From assembly GCF_030269665.1 (NCBI RefSeq), contig NZ_BSTS01000003.1, positions 248,001 through 312,000 of the forward strand: a stretch of DNA of 64,000 bases, written 5' to 3'. Within the stretch, counting starts at the first letter, position 1. Every line of letters starts with the position of its first letter. This stretch comes from Actinomycetospora sp. NBRC 106375. GTDB lineage: Bacteria > Actinomycetota > Actinomycetes > Mycobacteriales > Pseudonocardiaceae. The position numbers and the translations under genes are program-made. Below are positions 22,057 through 31,191 of this stretch, in pieces. A model generated the notes under the pieces. The model was not told the DNA's origin, ran no database searches, and saw only the letters and a program-made list of their open reading frames with translations.

Positions 22057-24117
22057 TCACCCCACCTGCCGCCAGCAGAACTCGAACACCAACGCCCACT
22101 GGAACGCGCGCTGCTCGTTGTCCGCCGCGCCGCCGTGGCCGCCTTCGATGTTCTCGTAGTACTCGACCGCGTGCCCCTGCTCCCGCAGCCGCGCCACGGC
22201 TTTCCGAGCATGCCCCGGGTGCACGCGGTCGTCGCGGGTCGACGTCGTGACCAGCACCGGCGGGTACGACGCAGAAGCCGAGAGGTTCTGGTACGGCGAG
22301 TACTGCGCGATCCACGCCCACTCCTCGGGCACGTCCGGGTCCCCGTACTCCGCCATCCATGACGCTCCGGCCAGCAGCAGGTGGAACCGGCGCATGTCGA
22401 ACAGCGGCACCATCACCACGATCGCCCCGAACAGCTCCGGGTAGCGCGTGAGCATCACGCCCATCAGCAGGCCACCGTTGCTGCCGCCGTGGATCGCCAG
22501 CTGCGACGGCGTCGTGATGCCGCGTGAGACGAGGTCCCGCGCGACCGCGGCGAAGTCCTCGTAGGCGCGGTGGCGGTGCTCGCCGAGGGCGGCGGTGTGC
22601 CAGGTCGGCCCGTACTCGCCACCGCCGCGGATGTTCGCCACGACGTACGTGCCACGGGCGAGCCAGCCGCGCCCGATGATCCCGCTGTAGCCGGGGGTCA
22701 GGGCGATCTCGAAGCCCCCGTAGCCGGTCATCAGGGTCGGGCCCGGCACACGAGCCGGGTCGCCCACCACGAAGTACGGGATCCTCGTGCCGTCGGACGA
22801 GGTCGCGAAGAACTGCCGCACCTCCAGCCCGGTCGCGTCGAAGCGCGCGGGCGCCGTCCGCAGGACCTCCGGCTCCGGATCGGACTCCGACCCCAGCTCA
22901 CCGCGCAGGAACGTCGACGGCTGCACGTAGCTGTCGGTGTCCAGGAAGTACTCGTCGCCGCGGTCCGGGTCGACGCCGATGAGGTCCACCGATCCGAGCT
23001 CCGGACCCGCGGGGAACTCCCGGCGGGCCCAGTCCTGCGCCGGGGTCAGCACCTCGAGACGCGTCACGACGTCGGCGAGCACGGCCAGCACCAGGTGGTT
23101 CTTCGTCCAGGCGTGGTAGCTCAGCGAGCTGCTCGGGGTGGGGGAGAAGAGCAGACGCGCGGTCCGGTCGCCGGCGAGATAGGCCTCGAAGTCGAAGCAC
23201 AGCAGCGCCCCGGCGGGGTGCTCGACGCCCGCCACCGTCCACGGCGAGCGTGTCCGCACGAGCAGCCACTCGCGCTCGACGTCGGTCTCGGCGTCGGGCG
23301 GGACGTCGATGAGCACCTGCGTCCCGTCGGGGCGCAGGAGGAACTCCTCGGTGGTGTGGAAGTCGGGGCTGCGGCCGACGAAGTCGCGCTCGTAGCCGGG
23401 GGTGTGGTCGTGGCCGGCGAACGCCGACACGTCGGTCTCGTCGGCCGTGAACACCACCTCGGCGTCGGTGACGTTCTGACCCCGCCGCCACCGCCGCATC
23501 ACCCGCGGGTAGCCCGAGGTGGTCTGCGATCCCGGCCCGAGGTCGGTGCCGACGAAGACGGTGTCCTCGTCGATCCACCCGACGCGGCTCTTGGCCTCCG
23601 GCAGCGTGAACCCGTCGGTGATCCACTCCTTCGTCCCCAGGTCGAACTCCCGCACGACCGTCGCGTCGGCCCCGCCGCGCGAGAGCTGGACGAGCGCGCG
23701 CGAGTAGTCGGGGTAGCGCACCGCGGCGCCCGCCCACACCCAGTTCTCGTCCTCGGCCGTCGCGAGGTCGTCGACGTCGAGCAGCAGCTCCCACTCGGGG
23801 TCGCCGGTGCGGTAGCTCTCGAGCGTCGTGCGCCGCCAGAGGCCGCGGGTGTGCGTGGCGTCCTGCCAGAAGTTGTAGAGCAGGTCCCCGCGACGGCGGA
23901 CGTAGGGAATGCGGTCGTCGGCGTCGAGCACCGCGCGCAGGCCGTCGCGGGTCTCGCCGAACCGTTCCGAACCGGTCAGGACCTCGAGCGACTCGGCGTT
24001 GCGCTCCCGGACCCACGACAGGGCGTCGTCACCGGTGACGTCCTCGAGCCACAGGTAGGGGTCGTCGGTGTCGGTGGTCGGGGAGCTCGCGGAGGTCACC
24101 GAACCATCCTCACCCAT
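22057..24117 (-). CDS. prolyl oligopeptidase family serine peptidase
   Basis: The 686-residue protein has the N-terminal beta-propeller (about 60-420) and C-terminal alpha/beta-hydrolase domain of family S9A. The catalytic triad is visible: Ser546 in GGSNGG, Asp629 in TRDDRVHP and His661 in EGGHGG. The first residues (DPYLWLEDVTGDDALSWVRE) are the family's usual opening. No signal peptide is present, so it should cleave short proline-containing peptides in the cytoplasm. GTG at residue 7 is an alternative start. It is divergent from the MetX-like pseudogene. Confidence 0.95.
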   Translation of the reverse strand: MGEDGSVTSASSPTTDTDDPYLWLEDVTGDDALSWVRERNAESLEVLTGSERFGETRDGLRAVLDADDRIPYVRRRGDLLYNFWQDATHTRGLWRRTTLESYRTGDPEWELLLDVDDLATAEDENWVWAGAAVRYPDYSRALVQLSRGGADATVVREFDLGTKEWITDGFTLPEAKSRVGWIDEDTVFVGTDLGPGSQTTSGYPRVMRRWRRGQNVTDAEVVFTADETDVSAFAGHDHTPGYERDFVGRSPDFHTTEEFLLRPDGTQVLIDVPPDAETDVEREWLLVRTRSPWTVAGVEHPAGALLCFDFEAYLAGDRTARLLFSPTPSSSLSYHAWTKNHLVLAVLADVVTRLEVLTPAQDWARREFPAGPELGSVDLIGVDPDRGDEYFLDTDSYVQPSTFLRGELGSESDPEPEVLRTAPARFDATGLEVRQFFATSSDGTRIPYFVVGDPARVPGPTLMTGYGGFEIALTPGYSGIIGRGWLARGTYVVANIRGGGEYGPTWHTAALGEHRHRAYEDFAAVARDLVSRGITTPSQLAIHGGSNGGLLMGVMLTRYPELFGAIVVMVPLFDMRRFHLLLAGASWMAEYGDPDVPEEWAWIAQYSPYQNLSASASYPPVLVTTSTRDDRVHPGHARKAVARLREQGHAVEYYENIEGGHGGAADNEQRAFQWALVFEFCWRQVG

Positions 24118-24185
24118 CGCGGGACGGCGACGCTCGTGGCCGTGATCTGATGACCACCCGCGGGTCGACGACGGGAGGGGCCAGG

Positions 24186-25231
24186 GTGACCGACGGGCGC
24201 GGTTGGTACACGCACGCGCAGCAGGGCGAGCACGAGTACCTCGACCTGGGCCCGTTCGTGCTGCAGTCGGGGTACACGCTGCCGAACGCCTCGCTGGCCT
24301 ACCGGACGCACGGCACGTTGAACGCCGCCAAGGACAACGCGGTGCTCTTCCCGCACATGTACTCGGGGTCGCCGTCGTCGCTCGACATGCACATCGGGCC
24401 CGGCACGCCGCTGGACCCGGCGCGGTACTTCGTCATCTGCCCCGGACAGATCGGCGGCGGGATGTCGAGCTCGCCGTCCAACACCCCCGCACCGTTCGAC
24501 CGCGGGCAGTTCCCGCCGGTGGCGATCGCCGACGACGTCGTCGCGCAGCACCGTCTCGTCACCGAGCACTTCGGCATCGAGCGCCTGCACGCCGTGCTCG
24601 GGTGGTCGATGGGCGCCCAGCAGACCTACGAGTGGGCGGTGCGCCACCCGGACATGGTGCCGCGGGCGGCGGCGTTCGCCGGCACCGCGAGGACGCCGGC
24701 CCACAACCAGATCTTCATCGACCTCCACCTCGAGCTGTTGCCTCCGACCCGGCCTTCGCCGGCGGCTTCTACGCCGACTCCGCCGACGTCCGGCTCGGCC
24801 TGGCCCGCCACGCGCTCGCGTTCTCGCTGCTCGGCTTCACCCCCGCGTGGTACCGCGACGAGCACTGGCGCCGGCTCGGCTTCGCGTCGGTCGACGACTT
24901 CCGCCAGGGCTTCCTCCGCGGCTACTTCGCGCCGATGGACCCGAACAACCTGGTCACGCAGGCGTCGAAGTGGTGGCGGGCCGACCTCTCGCCGCACGGG
25001 AACGGCTCGCTGCACAAGGCGCTCGGGAAGATCCCGGGGCACTTCTTCGTCGTGCCGTTCGGCGGCGACCAGTTCTTCCCCGTCGAGGACTGCGAGGTCG
25101 ACGCCGGCCACATGCCCCACGGCGAGCTGCGCGTGATCGACACGCCGGCCGGTCACTTCGCGATGTTCGGTCTCCTCGACGAGGACACGCGACGCATCCA
25201 CGCGGTGATGACGGAGATGCTGGCGAGCTAG
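24186..25231 (+). pseudogene. MetX-like homoserine O-acetyltransferase family, frameshifted
   Basis: This is an alpha/beta-hydrolase of the homoserine O-acetyltransferase (MetX) superfamily. It keeps GWSMGAQQ (nucleophile Ser), FGGDQFFP (Asp) and TPAGHFAMFG (His), but the reading frame changes. The N-terminal part to about 24745 (DLHLEL) is in one frame and the rest (VASDPAFAGGFYADS onward) is in another. One missing base in GAGCTGTTGCC near 24737-24747 would restore ELVASDPAF. Start GTG 24186 follows GGGAGGGG. Either the gene is broken or there is a sequencing error. Its stop overlaps that of the convergent hydrolase gene. A true MetX role is uncertain because no met genes adjoin it. Confidence 0.8.
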
Positions 25232-26190
25232 CGTCCCCGGCGCAGGAGATCCCGCCACTCCGCGGCGCTCCAGTGCGCGGGCTCGCTGCCGGCGAGGAAG
25301 GCGCGCATCGCACCGAGCACCTTCTCCGGGTGCGAGTGGAACGGGAAGTGCCCGGCGCCGTCGAAGACCTCGAGCCTGCTGCCGGGCATGGCGTCGTGCG
25401 CCATCTGCGCGTGCTCGACCGGGACGATCATGTCGTCGGAGCCCCACAGCAGCAGCGTCGGCATGCCGGCGGTGAGGTAGCAGCGGTCCAGCATGGTGAC
25501 GACCTGGCCGCGCCAGTCGACCACCGCGCGCAGCGTGCGCAGGAAGGCGCTGCGGCTGGTGGCGTCCGGGAGGGCGTCGACGAGGCGCACGAGGTCCTCG
25601 GCGTCGCGGCCCAGCGGGTGGTCGAGGCGGGTGAGGGCCCACATCACGGCCTCGGTCTGGGTGCGCATGCCGGGCAGGCCGAGCATCCCGAGGACGATCT
25701 GCGCGCCGGGCAGCGAGGCCGCCCGCAGCGCGGGGCTCACCGACTGGGAGACCCCGCCGGCGCCGATCAGGATGATCCGCTCGGTGCGTTCGGGGTACTG
25801 GTACGCGAACTGCATCGCCACCCCGCCGCCGAGCGAGTGCCCGACGAGCGTGGCCCGGTCGATGTCGAGGACCCCGAGGAGGTCCCGCATCCCGTTGGCG
25901 TAGGCGGCGACCGAGTAGTCGCCGCGGGGCTTGTCCGAGCCGCCGTGGCCGAGCAGGTCGGGGGCCAGGACCGTGTGGTCCCGAGCGAGGTCGTCGAGGA
26001 GCGGGCCCCACGTCGAGGAGTCGTCGCCGATCCCGTGGATCAGCAGGAGGACGGGTCCGGACCCGGCCATGCGGAAGGCACGGCGGTACCCGTGGACGGT
26101 GCGGTACTGCAGGGCCCAGTCCTCGCCCGGAACGTCCCGGAGGACGGGTCCGGGCGAGGGGGGTCCCGACGGGGGTCGGCGCAGGAGCAC
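25228..26190 (-). CDS. alpha/beta fold hydrolase
   Basis: The 320-residue protein has the classical fold: LLLIHGIGDDSSTW (oxyanion HG), the nucleophile in GHSLGGG, the acid in LLWGSDDMIVPVEHA and His in GAGHFPFHSHPE. It resembles the broad esterase/epoxide hydrolase/haloperoxidase-like group, and the substrate is not evident. GTG 26190 is used, with AGGA about 7-10 bases upstream. The stop codons of this gene and the MetX-like gene overlap on opposite strands. Confidence 0.85.
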   Translation of the reverse strand: MLLRRPPSGPPSPGPVLRDVPGEDWALQYRTVHGYRRAFRMAGSGPVLLLIHGIGDDSSTWGPLLDDLARDHTVLAPDLLGHGGSDKPRGDYSVAAYANGMRDLLGVLDIDRATLVGHSLGGGVAMQFAYQYPERTERIILIGAGGVSQSVSPALRAASLPGAQIVLGMLGLPGMRTQTEAVMWALTRLDHPLGRDAEDLVRLVDALPDATSRSAFLRTLRAVVDWRGQVVTMLDRCYLTAGMPTLLLWGSDDMIVPVEHAQMAHDAMPGSRLEVFDGAGHFPFHSHPEKVLGAMRAFLAGSEPAHWSAAEWRDLLRRGR

Positions 26191-26246
26191 GGCCGGTCCT
26201 CAGGCCTCCTCGATCTCGCGATCAACGAGATCGGAGCCTAGGCCGG

Positions 26247-26269
26247 GCGTGTGACGTGGTGTCACACGC
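26247..26269. terminator. hairpin after the PadR gene
   Basis: GCGTGTGAC and GTCACACGC form a perfect 9-bp inverted repeat with a 5-base loop, 21 bases past the PadR stop and before the hydrolase start. It may end PadR transcription or act as an operator for the hydrolase. Confidence 0.5.
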
Positions 26270-26289
26270 GTGTTGCCGGCCCGTGACGC

Positions 26290-27069
26290 TCACCCGGCCG
26301 TTCCCGTCTCGTCCCCGTCGTCCTCCGACGGCGCGGCGGTCGCCTCGCCCGCGAGCAGCAGATAGAGGCGACGGCGGGTGTCGTCGAGCAGCCGGACCGC
26401 CTCGGCGATCTGCTCCTCGCTGCCGACCTGAGCGACCTGCGCGACGGCGCCCATGAGGGACCGCCCGGACTCGCGCAGACCGGTGAAACCGTCCTCGGCG
26501 GCGGCCGTGTTCCAGACGGCGTCGAGCTCCTCGCGGTGCTCGTCGACGTACGTGCGCCCGGCGTCGGTCAGATGGATCACCGACCGGCCCTCGGACTTCT
26601 CGGTGCGCACCAGGCCCTCGTCGGCCAGCTGCGACACGGTCGGGTAGACCGAGCCGGGGCTGGGGCGCCACGCGCCGCCGGACCGCTCACCGATCTCCTG
26701 GATGATCTGGTAGCCGTGCATCGACTCCTCCGCGAGGAGGGCCAGCACCGCCGTGCGCACGTCACCGCGCGCCCGACGTCCGCGGTGACCGCCGCGCGGG
26801 CCGCCGAAGCCGCCCGGGCCGCCGAAACCGCCGGGGCCACCACCTGGGCCGCCGAAGCCACCCGGTCGACCGAACGGGCCGCCCCGCCGGCCACGGCGGA
26901 ACTTCCCCCGCGGACCGCCGGGGAACTCGCCGCCGAACATCGCCTCCCGGCCGAAACCGCCGTGCCGGTGCGGGCCGTGCCCGCGCCCGTGCTCACGCCC
27001 GCCGGGGCCGTCCCCGAACGGGCCGTCTCCGAAGTCCCGGCGTCCGCCGGGAGTCTCGTAGCTCGTCAT
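26290..27069 (-). CDS. PadR-family regulator with a Gly-rich N-terminal extension
   Basis: Residues about 100-180 form the PadR winged helix (VRTAVLALLAEESMHGYQII, PSPGSVYPTVSQLADEGLV, RSVIHLTDAGRTYVDEH), followed by a dimerisation helix. Before it come about 95 residues made largely of Gly, Phe, Pro, His and Arg in repeats such as GGFGGPGG. Such extensions occur in some actinobacterial PadR proteins and are probably disordered. ATG 27069 has GAAGGAGGAG just upstream. A CGATATATCG palindrome at 27107-27116, 37 bases before the start, is a likely operator. No divergent efflux gene is adjacent. Confidence 0.9.
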   Translation of the reverse strand: MTSYETPGGRRDFGDGPFGDGPGGREHGRGHGPHRHGGFGREAMFGGEFPGGPRGKFRRGRRGGPFGRPGGFGGPGGGPGGFGGPGGFGGPRGGHRGRRARGDVRTAVLALLAEESMHGYQIIQEIGERSGGAWRPSPGSVYPTVSQLADEGLVRTEKSEGRSVIHLTDAGRTYVDEHREELDAVWNTAAAEDGFTGLRESGRSLMGAVAQVAQVGSEEQIAEAVRLLDDTRRRLYLLLAGEATAAPSEDDGDETGTAG

Positions 27070-27106
27070 GTCGCTCCTCCTTCTTCGTTCGTTCGCGACA
27101 CGTCAA

Positions 27107-27116
27107 CGATATATCG
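27107..27116. promoter_or_regulatory. probable PadR operator/promoter
   Basis: CGATATATCG is a perfect 10-bp palindrome in an AT-rich patch, followed by CGACTATCG, 37 bases upstream of padR. Similar ATAT-centred palindromes are common PadR sites. It also overlaps a likely -10 region. Confidence 0.5.
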
Positions 27117-27146
27117 CGACTATCGGCAAGGCAAGCCCTCGTCGAC

Positions 27147-27197
27147 GAGCGAAGGGCCCCGCCGGTCGACTGGTTCGACCGGCGGGGCCCTTCGCTC
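27147..27197. terminator. 23-bp perfect hairpin downstream of the DUF6295 gene
   Basis: GAGCGAAGGGCCCCGCCGG starts a 23-bp arm whose exact complement lies at 27175-27197, with a 5-base loop. It begins 13 bases past the DUF6295 stop. The AGCGAAG end is shared with the hairpins at 13901 and 34579. Confidence 0.8.
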
Positions 27198-27209
27198 AGT
27201 TCGGCGGGG

Positions 27210-27467
27210 TCAGTGGTGCGCGGCGCGCTCCACCGTCACGGCGAGGGCGGCCAGGAGCTCGCGGGCCGAGTCGAGGCTCAGCTCGACGGCGACGCGGGCG
27301 CCCGGGCCGCGGTCGGGGTTGAGGAAGTCGATGTTGACGGTGTGCTCGTCGGGCGCGTGGACGGGGTGGTCGTAGTAGACCGTCGCCGTCTCGAGCGGGA
27401 ACCAGCCCTCGGGGCCCTTCCCGCTCGACTTCGCGAGGGCGAGCTTCTCGGTGCTGTAGGTGCACAT
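27210..27467 (-). CDS. DUF6295 family protein
   Basis: The 85-residue protein (MCTYSTEKLALAKSSGKG, then GWFPLETATVYYDHPVHAP and HTVNIDFLNP) matches the small family I know as DUF6295. Its function is unknown. Its ATG follows the dienelactone hydrolase stop without a gap, so they are cotranscribed. The conserved histidines (DHPVHAPDEH) could bind metal; this is a guess. Confidence 0.75.
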   Translation of the reverse strand: MCTYSTEKLALAKSSGKGPEGWFPLETATVYYDHPVHAPDEHTVNIDFLNPDRGPGARVAVELSLDSARELLAALAVTVERAAHH

Positions 27468-28214
27468 CTAGTCCCCCAGGTGGCGCGCGAGGAAGTCGCG
27501 GATCTTCTCCCACCCGTCGACGGCGGCGGCGACGCGGTAGGCCGGACGGTCGACGGAGAAGAACGCGTGCCCGGCGTCGTCGTAGCGGTGGAACTCGTAG
27601 GGCTTGCCGTTCTCCTGCAACAGCTTCTCGAGCTCGTCGACCTGGTCGGGGGAGGGGTAGGAGTCCTCGTTGCCGAACAGGCCGAGCAGGGGCGCCGAGA
27701 GCTCGGGGATGCGGTCGGCGAGCGGCTGGACCTGCAGCGGGAAGCCCTCCGGGGGCGTGCCGACGACGAACGCGCCGTAGCAGTCGATCGCGGCCTGGAC
27801 GTCGACGGCGATGCCGGTGAGCACCGCCTGGCGCCCGCCCGAGCAGAAGCCGATGGCGCCGACCTTGCCGTTGGACGTCGGTAGCGAGCGCAGCCAGCGC
27901 GCCGCGCCGGCGGCGTCGCCGACGAACCGCTCGTCGGGCACCCCGCCCTGGGCACGCGCGGTCGCCGCGGCGTCGTCCGGGTCGGCGCCCGGGGCCTCGC
28001 GCGTGTAGAGGTTCGGGCAGATCGCGTGGTAGCCCATGGTCGCGAAGCGCCGCGTGATCTCCTTCGTCGCGGCGTCGTAGCCGGGCATGTGGTGGATGAC
28101 GATCATGCCGCCGCGCGGTGCCCCGTCCATGGGGCGCGCGGTGTAGGCCTCGATCTCGTCGTCGCCGTGCCCGCGGATGCCGATCGTCTCGGCCAGGACC
28201 GCGTCGTACTGCAT
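27468..28214 (-). CDS. dienelactone hydrolase family protein
   Basis: The 248-residue alpha/beta hydrolase has a Cys nucleophile in GFCSGG, the mark of dienelactone hydrolases. Asp lies in GNEDSYPSP and His in DDAGHAFFS. VIHHMPGYD is the oxyanion part. Members open lactone rings in aromatic degradation or hydrolyse other esters. ATG 28214 follows GGAGG by 6 bases. It is the first gene of a two-gene operon with DUF6295. Confidence 0.88.
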   Translation of the reverse strand: MQYDAVLAETIGIRGHGDDEIEAYTARPMDGAPRGGMIVIHHMPGYDAATKEITRRFATMGYHAICPNLYTREAPGADPDDAAATARAQGGVPDERFVGDAAGAARWLRSLPTSNGKVGAIGFCSGGRQAVLTGIAVDVQAAIDCYGAFVVGTPPEGFPLQVQPLADRIPELSAPLLGLFGNEDSYPSPDQVDELEKLLQENGKPYEFHRYDDAGHAFFSVDRPAYRVAAAVDGWEKIRDFLARHLGD

Positions 28215-28240
28215 GCTGCGACCTCCGCTCTCGTGCTGGT

Positions 28241-28257
28241 GTGCTCGATCAGAGCAC
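28241..28257. promoter_or_regulatory. small inverted repeat before the dienelactone hydrolase gene
   Basis: GTGCTC and GAGCAC flank GATCA, 27 bases upstream of the hydrolase start and 46 bases past the cupin stop. It could be an operator or the cupin terminator. Confidence 0.35.
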
Positions 28258-28302
28258 TCAGGGGCCCGTGCGGCACAGCGGGGGCGAGGTTCGACCGAAG
28301 TG

Positions 28303-28767
28303 TCACCGCCCGCCGGCCCACCGCGCGAGCAGCGCCCAGAGCAGCCGCTGCGGTCGGTCGGGGAGACCGGCCACGGTGAACGAGAAGCCGTGCTCGGCGT
28401 TGATGCGGGCGAGCTCGCGCAGCGGCGGGCGGGCCGGCGCGGCGGCCATCGCCCGGAGCTGGGCCTGCAGCGGTCCCGCGGGCGTCTCGACCGTCCGGAG
28501 ACGGACCGGCTCGTCGAAGGGGTTGGCGAACCCGTGGGTCGTCCCCGGCGGGACGGCGACCGTCTCGCCCGGCTGGACCAGCCGGCGCTCGGGCCCCACC
28601 CGCACCACGAGGAGACCGGACTCGACGGTGAACACCTCGCGCTCGTGACGGTGCCGGTGGGCCGGCGGCCCGGCGTGGCGCGGCGGCAGGACCGCGGAGA
28701 AGACGAAGTCCGGCCCGGAGGCCTCGACGGTGATCTCCTGGCCGTCGGCGAACGCGATCGTGCTCAC
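28303..28767 (-). CDS. cupin domain-containing protein
   Basis: The 154-residue protein has a cupin barrel at about 20-95: the first motif PAHRHRHEREVFTVESG supplies the metal-binding His/Glu set and the second motif PGTTHGFANP supplies the last His. A helical C-terminal part follows (LRELARINAEHGFSF). GTG 28767 overlaps the MFS stop (GTGA), so it is coupled to that transporter. Its role, enzyme or sensor, is unknown. Confidence 0.85.
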   Translation of the reverse strand: MSTIAFADGQEITVEASGPDFVFSAVLPPRHAGPPAHRHRHEREVFTVESGLLVVRVGPERRLVQPGETVAVPPGTTHGFANPFDEPVRLRTVETPAGPLQAQLRAMAAAPARPPLRELARINAEHGFSFTVAGLPDRPQRLLWALLARWAGGR

Positions 28768-30176
28768 GCCACCGAGTCTTCCCCGAGACGGTCCGGGGCG
28801 GGTGTCCGGAGCCCGACGGCGGCGACGACGGCGCCGAGCAGGGGAAGGGCGACGACCCCGAGGACGCCGAGACGGATCGCGCTCAGCGCGACGTCGGGCG
28901 GGGCCCCGACGGTGCTCCCGCCCAGCGCGCCAGCGACCAGCGCGGCGACGACGGCGAGGCCGAGTCCGCCGCCGACCTGCAGCGCCGTGTTGTTCAGCCC
29001 GGCCGCCGCTCCGTGATCGGATGCGTCGACCCCGTCCAGCCCGCCGAGCGTGGCGGCCGGGTAGGCGACGCCCATGCCGAGCCCGAAGGAGACGACGGTG
29101 GCGAGGACGGTCACCCACGTCGCCGTGGCGGGCGACAGCGCGAACAGGACGGCGTTGCCGACCGCCACCACCACGAGCGCCGCCGGGTAGACGACGGGCA
29201 GGCCGTGGCGCTCGAGCAGCCGCGCGGCGAGGACCTGCCCGACCGCCGCGGAGAGCACCGCGCCGGGCAGCAGCACGAGCGCCGTGGCCCACGGCGAGCG
29301 GCCCAGCACCTCCTGCTGGTACACGGTCACGAGGTAGGAGACGCCGAACGGCGCCGCGAGCACGGTCAGCGCCGCGACGTCGCTCGCCATCGCCCGCCGC
29401 CGTCGCAGCAGACGGGGCGGCAGCAACGGGTCACGGCGCCGGCGCTCGGCGAGCAGGAAGACCGCGAGCAGCAGCGCGGCGGCCGCGAGGGGCACGCCGA
29501 CGGTGACCGCGGTCGCCGCGGGCGTCCCGGCCAGCGTGACGCCCAGGACCACGAGGACGCTCACCCCGGTGAGGGCGCCGGCCCCGGTCAGGTCCAGGGC
29601 GCGGCGCCCCGCGGGGGTCCACCGGGGGACGACGACGGCCGCGGTGACCAGGACGAGCACGACGACGGGGACCTTGGCGAGGAAGATCCAGCGCCAGGAG
29701 AGCCCGTCGGTGAGCACCCCGCCCAGCACCAGGCCCGCCGAGAAGCCGCTCGCGGCCGCGACGGCGAAGGCCGCGAACGCCCGCGTGCGCGCCGGGCCCT
29801 CCGCGAAGGACCCCGCGAGCACCGCGACGGCGGCCGGCACCGTCAGGGCGGCGCCGACGCCCTGGACCGCGCGGGCGGTGAGCAGCCACGCCGGCGACGG
29901 GGCGATCCCGCAGGCCAGGGACGCGGCACCGAACACCGCGAGGCCGGTCAGCAGCACCCGCCGGGCGCCGAGGACGTCGGTCAGCCGCCCGCCGAGGAGG
30001 AGGACACCCCCGTAGGTCACGACGTAGGCGGCGGCGACCCACGGCAGGACGGCGAGGCCGACCTGCAGATCGCGCTGGATGCTGGGCAGGGCGACCTGGG
30101 TGATCGAGAGGTCGAGCGCGTCGAAGAAGATCGAGGCGCAGACGACGGCGAGCAGGACGGGGCGGCGCGGCGGCAC
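28764..30176 (-). CDS. MFS transporter, DHA2 (14-helix) drug efflux type
   Basis: The 470-residue protein shows the DHA2 pattern: FFDALDLSITQVALPSIQRDL in helix 1, GGRLTDVLGARRVLLTG (motif A) and GVGAALTVPAAVAVLAGSF, with about 14 hydrophobic helices. It probably exports drugs or related compounds by proton antiport. GTG 30176 is used; longer frames reach back into the divergent LysR promoter. The LysR gene lies 97 bases away on the other strand and probably controls the MFS-cupin operon. Confidence 0.88.
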   Translation of the reverse strand: MPPRRPVLLAVVCASIFFDALDLSITQVALPSIQRDLQVGLAVLPWVAAAYVVTYGGVLLLGGRLTDVLGARRVLLTGLAVFGAASLACGIAPSPAWLLTARAVQGVGAALTVPAAVAVLAGSFAEGPARTRAFAAFAVAAASGFSAGLVLGGVLTDGLSWRWIFLAKVPVVVLVLVTAAVVVPRWTPAGRRALDLTGAGALTGVSVLVVLGVTLAGTPAATAVTVGVPLAAAALLLAVFLLAERRRRDPLLPPRLLRRRRAMASDVAALTVLAAPFGVSYLVTVYQQEVLGRSPWATALVLLPGAVLSAAVGQVLAARLLERHGLPVVYPAALVVVAVGNAVLFALSPATATWVTVLATVVSFGLGMGVAYPAATLGGLDGVDASDHGAAAGLNNTALQVGGGLGLAVVAALVAGALGGSTVGAPPDVALSAIRLGVLGVVALPLLGAVVAAVGLRTPAPDRLGEDSVA

Positions 30177-30273
30177 GCGGCGGACGCTAGGTCCGTGATC
30201 GGCGACGACGGAAACACCGATCGCGGCGTGATCCACACGCCCGGCGAGTGAATCCCGGACGTACGGTGCGGTC

Positions 30274-31191
30274 GTGGAGCTCCGGCACCTCGAGGCCTTC
30301 CTCGCCGTCGCGGACACGGCGAGCTTCACCGCCGCGGCCACGCGCCTGCACATGACGCAGCAGAGCCTCTCGCGCCTCGTCGCCCAGCTCGAGCGCGAGC
30401 TCGGCGTGCGGGTCTTCGACCGCACCACGCGGTCCGTGGCGCTCACGGCGCCGGGGCGGGCGATGGTCGACCCGGCCCGCCGGTCGGTCGACGCCGCCGC
30501 CGAGGCCGCCGCGACGGCGCGCGGGTCGGCGACGGGGCCCGTCGAGGTCCGCGTCGACGTCTCCTCCAGCGGTCTGGACACCGGCGCCCGGATCGTGGCG
30601 GCGCTGCGCCGGGCCCACCCCGAGGTGCTCGTGCACGAGGTCGAGGTCGGCGTCGCCGCCGGGGTCCCGATGCTGCGTGATCGTCGGCTCGACCTCCTGT
30701 TCGGCCTGGTCACCGACCCCGTCGACGACCTCGCGGAGGAGGTCGTGCGGCGGGAGCCCGTCGTGCTCGGCGTCGGCGCGGAGCACCGTCTGGCGGCCGC
30801 CTCGGACGTCCCGGTGGCCGAGCTCGCGGGCGAACGGCTGCTGTTGCCGTCCGACGACGCGGCGGGCGAGTGGGTGCGCTTCGTCGAGCTCTTCTGCCGC
30901 CAGGCCGGCGTGACGCCCCGCCGGTGGCCGGGCATCACCCACGGATCGTCGGCGGCCGCCGAGGCCGTCGCGGGCGGCGGCTGCGTCGTCCCGACGCTCG
31001 CGTGGCACCGCCCGCCCGGGCACGTGGTGTTCCGGCCGTTGACGGACCCCGAGCCCCTGTTCGCGTGGTCGATGATCTCCCGCCCGCGGGAGCTCGGGCC
31101 GTTGCGGGCGACCGTCCGGGGCCTGGCGCGTGCCGAGCGCTGGCTGCCTCAGGAGGGCGCGCGCCGCCAGCGTGCGGGGCCGTCGCGGTAG
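30274..31191 (+). CDS. LysR-family transcriptional regulator
   Basis: The 305-residue protein has a standard LysR winged helix (1-65: ELRHLEAFLAVADTASFTAA, MTQQSLSRLVAQLERELGVRVFDRTTR) and a full periplasmic-binding-like effector domain. It is divergent from the MFS-cupin operon, the usual arrangement for a local regulator. GTG 30274 is the start. The last 43 bases overlap the 3' end of the convergent fumarase beta gene. Confidence 0.9.
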   Translation: MELRHLEAFLAVADTASFTAAATRLHMTQQSLSRLVAQLERELGVRVFDRTTRSVALTAPGRAMVDPARRSVDAAAEAAATARGSATGPVEVRVDVSSSGLDTGARIVAALRRAHPEVLVHEVEVGVAAGVPMLRDRRLDLLFGLVTDPVDDLAEEVVRREPVVLGVGAEHRLAAASDVPVAELAGERLLLPSDDAAGEWVRFVELFCRQAGVTPRRWPGITHGSSAAAEAVAGGGCVVPTLAWHRPPGHVVFRPLTDPEPLFAWSMISRPRELGPLRATVRGLARAERWLPQEGARRQRAGPSR

